Source: Pseudoscleropodium purum (taxonomy: Eukaryota > Streptophyta > Bryopsida > Hypnales > Brachytheciaceae). Taken from it: 64,000 nucleotides of DNA. A program made the translations under genes and the position numbers. Under the pieces are notes generated by a model. That model did no database searches and had not been told where the DNA came from. It saw only the letters and a program-made list of their open reading frames with translations. Where the stretch lies: assembly GCA_963969395.1 (NCBI GenBank), contig OZ017804.1, positions 2,976,001 through 3,040,000 on the forward strand. The letters are read 5' to 3'. Positions 48,774 through 59,813 of this stretch are shown here, piece after piece. Position 1 is the first letter of the stretch, and the number at the start of each line of letters is the position of its first letter.

Positions 48774-51700
48774 ATGGCAAACAATACAAAGCATAAAGAG
48801 GGGAAGAAAGACCAAGAAGAAAAGAAAGAAGTTGAACCAGAAAAGCCACCTCCACCTCCATTACCAAAGACCAAAGAGGAAATATGGAAGGAAGGTGTAC
48901 CGATACCTCCATTCTACTTTCAACCAACATTAGTAGATATGCTTGTGCCCATCAAAGCAATAAATTATAAAGATTATCCTTATTTTGGTGACATGCCATT
49001 AAACCTTAGGGAACATATTGTTGGATTATTGCCAATTGATTTACCACTGGAACTTGTTGCCGATGTGAGGTGATCGTTATTAATCACTTACATTTTAGAA
49101 CTATTTCTTTTATTTATATTAATGCAATACAATGATCTCTTTTTTCATAAAATATAAATCACCATAGAGGTTTCAAAATAATAATTGTGCAAGTACATGG
49201 AAGGTCAAAGAAAGATGGTTATAAATTACCACTAAGTACTTGTTTTGATTAAATACTATTGTATCTAGATATTCAAAACTACTACTACTACTAATAATAT
49301 TTTTTAAATTGTATTTTGATAACTAATGATTTATATGTGTAGTTGATTATAGAAGAGAGCTATTGGAAGCGGAGATCCCTTCCAAGATGGAGGAATTGCG
49401 ATATTGCTTGTCATGGAGATTCATGGAAACAATTGTATTTTGAGCGCAATCTAAATGATTTCCTTGAAAGGTTTTAAAATATCAATTTTTTCATGGTTAT
49501 AAGTTTTTTTATATCTATTGAAGTATAGTATTATTTAATAATAAATAATATTTGAAGTTAATATTAAGGCACATCAAATATATATTTATTAAATATTTTT
49601 AAAAATCATTTGTTTATATAAAGTATCTATATGGATATGCAATCTTAGCTACGAATTGACCAAAGATTGGGAAGAAGATTTACGAGATCTAATGAAGCTA
49701 AGTGCACCATATGTGCATACTATTAATGTTTGTAAATTTTCCTCTCATATGCAATTACTAATCATAAATGACGAATTTAAGTCGTAAGTTCAAGCAATAC
49801 AATTCTCATGACTTGATGATACTATAATTTAAAAAATATATAATCAATGATATCATTAAATCTTGAAATTAAAAAAATCAACTTTGAAAATTAGGACAAT
49901 GTTTTGTGCCAACAACATAATATAATATATGATTGCTATGTTATAAGTGATATCATGTATAAAGTGAGTAAACGGTTTTAGTATCCATCACATTTCAAAG
50001 TTTACTATATTATATAATTTCAATTAAAGACCAAAAGTCATTTTTATTTTATTCACTTCTATAATTTAGACACAACAATGATGATAAATTGTAGGAACTT
50101 ATGTACATTAAAGATTGAATATGGAAAACCAAATGTTTGCATGAACTATGATATTAAAGACTTTGGAATGATAAACTCTGATTGTGTGTCGATGACATAT
50201 TTTTGTTCAGTAACACATACACTTACAGAACTCAATTTATCATCTAATTTATTGAATGACCATCATGTAGGCTATCATTTTCCTCCATTCTTTATTTTCA
50301 TAAACCCTAAATCAAATGCAAATTGTATCATAATTTGTAAATTTTGTCACATTTTCATTTGTTTAATTCTTCAATCATTCCTTTTTCCTAAATCCTCATA
50401 GCATTCAAGCATTATATGAAAGAAACCTTGCATCTTGATGAAACTATGATTAGCCAATCCAACAGACTTCATCCTATTCTCTTTGTCTCAAAATAAATAT
50501 GTGGTTTTGATTGGGAAATTGTGGAAGTACCATGGATTTATTTTGAAATAAAGGGGATAATATCTATTTATTTTGGAAAAAAAAATGATGTACCTTTGTT
50601 GCTTTTTTGAACAAAAAATTTATATAGGTGAAAACACTCGTGGATGGAATGGCAAAAAATCCTACAATTGTGAATTTGGATCTTTCCCACAACATGATTG
50701 GTGATGCTGGATGTAAACATCTTGCTAAACTTCTTGATGCAAAGAACTGTGTGCTTTTATTCCTCAACCTTTGCAACAATCAAATTAAAAAAATTGGTAA
50801 AATCAAATTTCAAATCTTTTACATGGCATTCTTTTATTGATTATATGTTTACTCTATGTAAATTTGAGTTCAACCCCATAAATGAGAAGTGCTTGTTGAA
50901 TGAACAATTGAATGGGTGGGTTCATACAAAGTCAATTTGAACAGATGTTTTGAAACTTTGATATAATTGAAATTCCGTGAAAGAAAAAAAAATCCAATCA
51001 AGTTCTAGGTGAAAGTTATGATATTCAGAAAAATTTAGATAGTTTGGGTAGTTTGAGTATCTTTTGCTAATTAAATTCCTTGTCTATTTGTGAAATTTGG
51101 TTTTTATGTAAATGAATGCATTTATATAGTATGTAATTTTCAACCAAAAAAACAAATATTAGCTCAAAAATCTACACTCTAAGAGAGTCAAACTTTGTAA
51201 ACTATTTTGGATGATTTTGGAAGAAAAAAAACAAAAAAACTTCTAGCTTCAAATGCTATAATCTTGAAATCTATATTGTCAACAATTTAAAAAAAAATCT
51301 ACATATCCTAAATATTTATCTCTATCTTTTTACTATTTCTATTTCAAAGAATCAAATTCTTCAATGCACAAAAAATCGTTAAGAAATGGTTGGTATATTC
51401 CCAATTTATTTGACTTCTTTGTATTGTAAGATGATTTAAAATAAGTTAGATTCCTTATTTGCTTCTAAAATTTAGAAGTGTCCACCTAAGAAGATGTATT
51501 ATTCAATGATAGAGACTCAATTCTGAGTACAATAAAAATCTAAATCCAATAGGGCTTGAAGTGTGTTATTCGACATAAATGAAATAAACATTTTTTCACT
51601 AACTTCAAACATTATAATCTTTCAACCCTGAAGGTGAAATAGGCTGAAATTTTTTCCACACTACCCTAATAATCTAATAATACATTTTGAGGTCCCCCAA

Positions 51701-53994
51701 AAGTTTTAATATTCAATTGTAGACAATGCACCCAAAATTGACAATTTTTGACAATTTCACTTCAAAAACACCTTCCGTTCTTTAGAGGTAAATACTACTT
51801 TACAAATGTACATTGTATGTGATGATGTTACCAATGCATGTGAAATTTCAAAGGAATGTTTCAAAATAAAAACACAAATTTCTTTGATAAGATAATGTAA
51901 CTAATGTTAATTCATCAAAGATAAAATTTATGAAATTGTTGCATATTTAACAATTAAAACAATGTTTCTGAAATAAAAAAGCTTTTGTAGGTACTCGAGC
52001 CATAGGATATTCTTTATCAGCCAATAAAAGTTTATTGTCATTAAATTTACGGCTAAATGACCTAGGAGATTATGGTGGTCACCGCATATTTGACTATATG
52101 ATGGACAATCAAGTCATTCAGGTTGAGATATAATTAAACCTTTCATTTATTTCTTTTTTTATTTCTTTGGAATACTTTAATCCCTAAATGTCCAAATTAT
52201 TTTTTTAAATTGATGATTTTGGAAAAATTGTTATAAAGTGCTATTTGAAAGAATATCTTGGAATTGATATACAAATAAAATTTTAGATTTTGAGTTTTAG
52301 ATCCATACTTTTAGATTCACTAGTCCTATCACCAATATATATTTTTTAAAAGGAAAGTTTCAAAATTCCTTTTAAATTCAATTACAAGTAAAAATAGTAT
52401 CATATTTTGAGTAAAACTTGTTGGAAAGGATTTGAAACAAGTTTGTCTTGATATGGTGATTTTTTGAAATTTTCGTGTTCTTTAAATCTATGACCTCACT
52501 TTTACAAATCTAGTTTTGAACTAAAATCAATGCAATTTTTGGCTTGACACACTTTCATGTTCATAATTTTAGAAAAATATGAACTCTAGTTACACTTAAT
52601 CCAACCATTAGATAGGACAACAACTTGATCAAGTATCTTCACAAATTAAATGACTTTCATTCAAACAATAATAGAAAAAAAATTGAATTTGAATTTGTTT
52701 GTCATCCAAAAATTGGATGTCAAAGCATTCTATGGTTAATCCTAAAAAGATGGGTTGGTCAATGTAGAAATCATCGTTTTTGGTTATGTGTAGATTATTT
52801 GATTAAAAAAAATCCAAGAGCATTCATTAGAGGTCAAATTATTTATTATTGTGCAAGAACTCCTTTTTTTTACATAAAATTCCAAGAATGAACATCTGCA
52901 CTTATTTTATATAGAAGGATTCTTTGTCATCTACTAGACACTTAGTACCTACAATGTCCATTTAAGGTTAAAAGGATTCTAAGTGCTAAAATAACTACAC
53001 CTAAAATCATACAAATGAGCAATTTAGCATAGGTCACATTACTATAATGAAAACTTTTTTGTGGGGTCTTGTTGGTAGTTAGAAGGGAATTCTAAATTCT
53101 CTTAAAGTGCATTTTTTGGACATCATTAGAATAAACTATAAATCTTCAAAGTGCTAAAAATAGGTGTTTCTAAAATCAATCATAAGACTCTCATCATGTT
53201 GTTGTTTTTCATTTTGGAGAAGGAGCCAATTGTTTCTTCAATACTCATGTGGTACTTGGGTGATACTTGGTGATACCTAAGTCAAATTTGTATACTTGTC
53301 TTAAAATATAGTAGTAATCCATCTATTTTAGCTCCCCAATATGAAAATTTCCTTTATAAACAATAGCCAACATCTTTTGGCTATAGCCAATTGTCAAAAA
53401 ATCATGCATGAAAAAAACATTGATCTCATGAATAGTGGGAGGACATTTTAAACAAAAATCTGGAGTGTGTGGTTTTAGAAAGTGGTCAAAATTAGGTGTA
53501 GTTACGGCATACATGACCATCAATCTAATGGAAAGTGTTGAATGGACTTTTCAATGCAGAGATTGAGTATGTCAGGAACTGGGTTTATAGTTGAAGGTGT
53601 AGAAGCATTAGCAAAATTGCTCCATTTACCACAATCTGAGCTTGTACAACTTGATATTTCAGCAAATCCGAACATTGGTATTGTAGGAGGGCAAGTAATT
53701 TACACTGGGCTTTCAGCCCAAAAGAAAATGAAAGAATTGAACATAAAGAAATGTGGCATTGGAGCGGAGTTAGAGGCTAAATTTGAGGCCTTGCTAATGG
53801 CCCGCAAATTTGACGAAGAAGATTTATTCTTAGAAGAAGAGAAGAAGAAAGAAAAAGAAGAAAAGAAAAAGAAAGAAGAGGAAGAAAAGAGGAAGGACAA
53901 TCTTGATGTTAGGGTTAGCGTGAATGTAGAGCTTGTTGGAGGTAGTTCTCTTGACAAGGGCAACAAGAAAAAGGAATCAAATGCTAAGGCATGA
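48774..53994 (+). CDS. DRC5: Dynein regulatory complex subunit 5 (TCTE1-like)
   Basis: Seven exons with GT-AG introns and agreeing phases give 486 aa: 48,774-49,064; 49,343-49,470; 49,649-49,783; 50,095-50,266; 50,628-50,796; 51,991-52,121; 53,560-53,994 (TGA). Human TCTE1 is of similar length. Diagnostic features in order are a charged, proline-rich start (PPPPPLPKTKEEIW), ESYWKRR and HGDSWKQLYFER (residues about 102-133, the conserved pre-LRR region), YGKPNVCMNYDIKDFGM, then repeats of the NLR/RNI type (LTELNLSSNLLND, IVNLDLSHNMIGDAG, LLFLNLCNNQI, LLSLNLRLNDLGDYGG, LVQLDISANPNIG). A Lys/Glu-rich tail (about 430-453) follows. DRC5 belongs to the nexin link that joins outer doublets and regulates dynein in motile axonemes; in plants these occur only in swimming sperm. 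No internal stop was found. Exon 2 has a weak donor (GTTTTA). Introns 5 and 6 hold TTAA elements. Confidence 0.92.
50869..51792 (+). mobile_element. Diverged TTAA-type element in DRC5 intron 5
   Basis: About 924 bp, the size of the 930-bp class. The left tip is TTCAACCCCATAAATG and the right tip TTCTTTAGAGGTAAA, both with a decayed TTAA. The interior retains scattered family-like blocks (ATTATAATCTT, AAAATTGACAATTTTTGACA). It is tentative but has the correct size and tip order. Confidence 0.45.
52177..52971 (+). mobile_element. TTAA-flanked element in DRC5 intron 6
   Basis: 795 bp from TTAATCCCTAAATGTCC to GTCCATTTAAGGTTAA. As inverted repeats the tips agree over most of 16 bases, and TTAA stands at both edges. 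The interior is AT-rich; its 88-codon frame has no known domain. It lies in the - 6th - intron of DRC5 and leaves the exon borders intact. Confidence 0.6.
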
Positions 53995-56900
53995 AATGAT
54001 GGATTGGTTGGAAGAAATGTTACTAGTTAGGTTATGTAGACCTAGATGGTGTTTTTTTCTTGAATCTCCTTGGATAATAATTCACATCTACTAAGTGATT
54101 GCATAAAAAATTCAACATTTCTACAAAGTTAAAACATTAAGATAATCATTATAAATAATTGTAATTCCTCCAAAATACCTATTGATAGTTGACTAATGTA
54201 GAGCATTTTTAATTTATTTTTATTGATGTATTATATAATTTTTTTTGAAGCTTCTCCAATGAATATTAATTAGACTAATTTTTTTGAAAAAATTCATCCA
54301 CACAAATGGATAGTTAAGGCTTTAGAAATAAACTCGTAATGCCATGGAAGACAAATGTGAATAGAATTATTGTGAGGTAGTTAATGCCTCTTTTGAGCAC
54401 ATTGTGAACAACTTTCACTGGTTTCAAGGCCAAAAAGTGTTTTATGGTTGATTACAAGTTGATTAGTAGAAATACAATAATATTTCAATCTTATTCCATC
54501 CCTACATTCATTTCAAATCCAAAAATCTAGGCATGAGTATGATTTTTCTTTACTTTTGTGCTTTATACTATATAGGAAAAAAATCACATAAGCTCTTAGA
54601 TTATTTGTTTTGAAATAAAGTCATAGAGTTGAATTGAACAAAATTATGTTTAAAAATGACATACAATATATATGTAAAATATGGCATGGTTACATCCATT
54701 GTAGCAGATTTTGTATTTTATATGGTGTTGACCAAGCTAGGAATGCTCAAATAGTTATTGACCATAAAATGACTAGATATCTTAGTCTAACTTAGCCTAT
54801 TTGTTTTCTAATGTCGTGCTCCTTGGGGTCTAAAATAGACTTGTCTTGTCTAGGAAGTGTAAGCCCACCCTGACAAGTACAGCTATTATTATTGTTTGCA
54901 AAATATTCATTTTAATTGTAGCTTTTTGTGATTTTATCAAAGCATTTTAGCATGTGCACAAATTAAGGTCATTTCGCACTTGCTTTGCATTGAAAGCATT
55001 CCTAAGCAAAGGAGGTGGTCAAAGAGCCTAAAATAGTGGTGGATGGGAAATGATGACGATAGAATGGCATTTGTTGGGTTGACGTGCATGCAATCGCAAT
55101 ATTGGGGGCCCGCACTATTTGCATGAGGCGTTTCAAGTGTTGTATGTGTACTTCTACTTTTTGTTAACAATTGTCATTGGTTGCACTTGAAGGCCGGTGC
55201 TTGGTCGTCATCCACAGCTTGTAGAGAGGGGAAAATTTGACGACAATGTCAAGTGCTGCGACATGATTTTCTGCAAGGAAACCTTAGCAAATGTTGTAGT
55301 AGAAGGAGCGCACCATTTTTTCTCTCTACTTCCTACAAATAGCATGACATGGCACTATTTTTTTGCTAATGTTTGGACAAGAAACCAAGGATTGGAATGT
55401 GAGGGAAACTGAGCTTTGATTAATTGAAGTGCTTACCGTAATTGACCTTGTAGTAGCATGCGTACATCATACTTGGCGTAGCAAGGTAGACCTGGAAAGT
55501 GCACAGCATTTCCACTTTTCATTTTCTTCCACAAATTCAAAGCTTTGTAGACAAGAGAGGTATGTGATGAACGTTCACCTCTTTCCGGTGCATTCTGAGC
55601 ACCTTTAATGTGCATTTGTTGCCAATGAGATGACACTTTTGCTTGGCAATAGTGCCTATTGTTCACTCACCTGCTTTGCATTATGTATACTCATTCTTCC
55701 ATGTCATCTTGTTGTTTTAGTCTATCCAATGTCCATCTTTCCAAATGATGGAAGCTAGCAAACAAAAATACACATGAGCATCTTAAATGGTTCGATAAAG
55801 AAACAATAATGGCCGTTGACAACTTGGGAATGAAAACATAAACGATAGTGACTGTGTCAATTTTGCAGTGCAAGCACTCACTCTTTGCGGAACGGCAATT
55901 GTGTCAATGGTAAAGCTATCTAATAGTGTTGTATCTTGTTCAAATATGTTGTTCATAACAATCTATTGCAGATGTACACTAGACTCAAAGGCAAAACTCT
56001 CATTTGTAGCTACTCAATGCTTCCATTAGGCCGCCCCAATTCAATATAGGTCCATAACATTTCATCTTGCATGCGATGCATGCATGGGACGGCTTTAGAA
56101 TCTTCCAATTTCTAACATATTATATTTTAATAATATATCATTGTTCTCTCTTAATTGGGTCGCAGAGCGAGCAATATGTATGAATAGTCTTCCACTGTAG
56201 AAATCTATATTTATTGATGTAGCACTACTTTAATTACGCAAGATAATCTTGAACTTAAAAAAAGAGTAGCCACCATTGCCACACAAGAGCAGCTTTAGGA
56301 GCTACCAGCTTGGAAGACACATAGGCTCAGCATGTACTGATGGCTATAAGTGTGCATAGTAGCCAACTATGCTACTATAAACTCCTGTGGTACTACCGCT
56401 CCTTGAAGCAAGTGCAAAGCGACCTTTATAAAACTATACTTGTTCCAGTTTTGAACGTAGTACAATACCCCGTGCCCTTAAGGTGTAAGGTATGAGCATC
56501 GTTATTTTTAACAAGAAGATTAAAGATTGAAGATTGATAAGAAAACTTTTTCATTGGTGGTATGCAATGCAAATATACAAACTGTGCATTAGGGCTGATC
56601 TTGGTGTCAGCTCTTGCTCGAAGTCCATCGTGGATTGAATGGTTGCACAATCAGGTCCTTCAATCACATTTCAGTGGTTTGATTTTTGATACTTTTTTGA
56701 TGCATTTCAAAACAATTTTCATGTTAACTTTGATGTATGCTATATAGAAGCAAGTGCTCTCCCTCCACTCACTTTGTGGCAATGGATTGTTATTATCATT
56801 ATAAGCCTTGATGAACCTTCTTTATTTCTACAGTATGATTGGGTTTGTCAAGGAGTTGTTGTTTCAATGGTATTTCAGTTTGGTGAGTAAGGTAGAAACA

Positions 56901-57900
56901 TCTAAAACCATCCGTGTACCCTTTACTACACCTATAGAAAACACTAATATATGACAGTAGAGTGCCACTAAAACCAACATTTCATGTTGTGTAATTAAAG
57001 AGTCTTTGAGGCCATGTATTGTGTACAATACAAACATGTCAGGGCCATCATTTGATTCTTTTGATGATAATTAAGAATATATTGAGGACAATAATGGAAC
57101 AACCACCATATAAAAGAAGAACTCCTAACTATTTTATAATGTACTATTTACATAGAAGCCCATATCTAATTAAGAATACAAAAGTAGATAGATTGGGAAA
57201 ATCCTATGGTTAGTATTAGTAATGGTGGCGGTCATATATAAATGCACTTAGGTTTTCTATAATGAGTAATGAAGGTTGGTTTTAGGTGCCTCTCTTCAAG
57301 TTCCATTACAAAACAAGTTCATTTCCTTTAGTTCACTTTTTACTTCATCTACTTTGAATGTTGAACATCGGTGAAGATAGATGTTGCATGCAATTTGTTT
57401 CAATTGAAAGTAGTAGGAGACATAGTTCTTTCAAGTGCTTAAAGGTTTCTTGTTTTGAATGTTTGTGTTAATAGAAAGTAGTCTTCAATAGTGAATATGG
57501 CAACTAAATATTTGTAAAGGTTTGGTCATGGATCAAAGTGTGAGGAAGAAACATTTGATGAAACAAATATTAGTAGTCATGATAGTTATGATGACGAGAC
57601 TAGTGATGCCAGCAATGTCTACTTTTTCAGACAAGTGAGTGGCCAAGAAATGAGAGAGGTAAACCTAATAGTCAAAACATGCAAAGTATACTAGCCCTTA
57701 CAGAGACAATCACAACAAAGGAGGGAGACCATCAAAATATAGATAGAATGGCAAAAAAAGGCAGAAATAGTACAGTTTTGAGGCTCTACAAGAAGGGTGG
57801 CTCCAATGTACATCACCCAAATATTGTTGGTCCTTCAAGAAGACAAGGTGCATATACTGCCCTAGACGGTATTGAAACTATAGAGACAAGAGCTGAGCAT
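53995..57900. other. Intergenic, no gene identified
   Basis: The first part should hold the DRC5 3' UTR. Between about 54,950 and 56,700 the sequence is less AT-rich and has several short frames on both strands (such as 55,433-55,666 -) without recognisable domains; it may be an unidentified old transposon. Positions 57,540-57,900 probably form the 5' flank of the pogo-like element. Confidence 0.4.
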
Positions 57901-57960
57901 CTAAGAACATGATCTGAATTGCATTCAAAAGAACCAAATCCAATTGAAGATATCAACCCT

Positions 57961-59813
57961 GACATTCCTACAAATAAAAGAGGTTGACAAAGAAAAAAGG
58001 CACAAGTCAAGAAGAATGGAACATGGACAGATCAACAATTACAAGTAGCTCTACAAGCAATTGAGAATGGTATGAAGATAAAGACAACGTTAAGAGTTTA
58101 TAGGATACCTAAAACTTCACTTTGAGATCACCTATATGGTGTCACTCAAAGTTGTAAATGTGGAGCTACATCTATTCTATTAGAGGAGGAAGAAGAAGAG
58201 TTGTTGAAATGGTACTTCAAATTGGTTGATTTTGGGCACCCCGTAACTATGCTGAACTTGCGCATTAAAGTTGGAGACATTACTAGAAATTGTTCCACTC
58301 CATGGTATGAGAAGGGGGTATCAAGTAAAGGATGGATGAAGTGGTTTAAAAAAAGGCATCTAGAATTGTTGCTTAGAGTATCACAGCCACTTAAAGCAAC
58401 AAGAGCAAAAGGATTGTGTGCAGAAAGTGTAGCAAGTTTCTACAACAATTTGAAGACACTTACTAATGCACGTCAATATCCTCTAAGTCAAATTTGGAAT
58501 TGCGACAAGACAAGCTATCAAGCTGGAAGAAATGGAGGAGCTAGGGGTTGTTGCCTGCACTAAAGTAAGGTCTATCCACTCTGTTGTTCTTGATTACAGA
58601 GAATGGTATTTTGTGTTAGTGTGTATGAATGTTGAAGGAGTTGTCATCCCTAATTTGTACATTTTTAAAGGCAAACGAGTTTGGCAAGATTTCCTTCAAG
58701 GTTGTGAAGAAGGTGCTCTTATGGCAATCCAACCTAAAGTATGGATGACTTCAACAATCTTCTATGCTTGGTTAACACACTTCAAGAAAAATGTTAACGA
58801 AAAAGGAGGTTTCTCACTTGAGATGCAACATCTTCTAATCTTGGATGGCCACAACTTGTACGTCACATTGGATGCAATTTCATAAGCTCATGACATAGGC
58901 TTGGACATGGTGACCCTCCCTTCACATACTAGCCATGCATTGCAACCGTTAGATGCAACCATATTCAAACCTTTCAAAAACGCCTTTAGAAAATATCAAG
59001 ATTGGTGGATACCATGAAATCAACAAAACAAGGTTGCTTTAAAGCAATTGTTGGCACAATGGGCATCCTTAGGACTACAAAAAGCCCTTACTGAAGCAAA
59101 CACAAGGAAAAGATTTGAATGCACTAAGATTGTACCTCTCAATGAACATGCTGTTGATGACAAATTAACACCATCAGAGTTATACTAACAAGAAGATATG
59201 ACAAAACAAGAAGAGCTACAAAAAGAGATATCGCAAATATTTGAAGAAGGTATATCTGAAAGGGCACAAGAAAAGAGAATTCAATACTATATCTAGCTAG
59301 AATCTACTAAATTAGATGAAGATGGACCTCTACCATCTAAAGTAGACCTGGGCAACTCCAATCCATCTATTAGTCAGTTTCTGACCCAACCAAAGGTGAG
59401 AGCTATGAGACAAAAGCAAAATGGTTAGTAACCACACTTTGACTAGGCAAAATCAATCATTCTAACGGAGGAAGAGTTCCAATGGCAAGCATTAGAACGG
59501 AAAATGGCAAAAGAGGAACAAAGGAAAGACAAGGAGAAGAGAACAAAACAACATGAAGAAAGGAAAAAAAAAAGAGAAGAGGAAAAACAACAAGTACAAT
59601 AGAGAAAGAGCAACGTGAGCATGCAAAAGCTAAAAAAATAGCTGAAAAAGTAGCCAAGAAGGGAAAACAAGCATCTAGAAGTAGCAAAGGAGCTTCTAGG
59701 GGAAGCCGAGAAAATATATTAGCAAACATACCTACAATGACCAAGAATGCAGAAGGACCACCAAGAATAATGTATGTTGTTGCATCAAACCTCCATTCAA
59801 TGTAGGACTCAAT
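57961..59813 (+). mobile_element. Decayed pogo/jerky-like (DDE_1) transposase
   Basis: In order: a CENP-B/psq-type helix-turn-helix (GTWTDQQLQVALQAIENG, from about 58,018), a second DNA-binding part (WMKWFKKRHLELLLR), the first catalytic Asp in QIWNCDKTSYQAGRNGG (about 58,491-58,535), a segment with VLVCMNVEGVVIPNLYIFKG, the second Asp in LLILDGHN (about 58,840), and the third in LPSHTSHALQPLDATIF (about 58,950). A Lys/Glu-rich tail spans about 59,460-59,660. All three Asp survive, but the Glu after the first (CDET in relatives) is now Lys. In-frame TGA at 57,985 and 58,123, a frameshift near 58,535-58,563 and later stops show that it is dead. No terminal repeats were located. Confidence 0.85.

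Noticed and set aside
53700..53966. 88-codon - strand frame opposite DRC5 exon 7, rich in Ser and Phe
   Set aside because: It is the antisense shadow of the Lys/Glu-rich tail.
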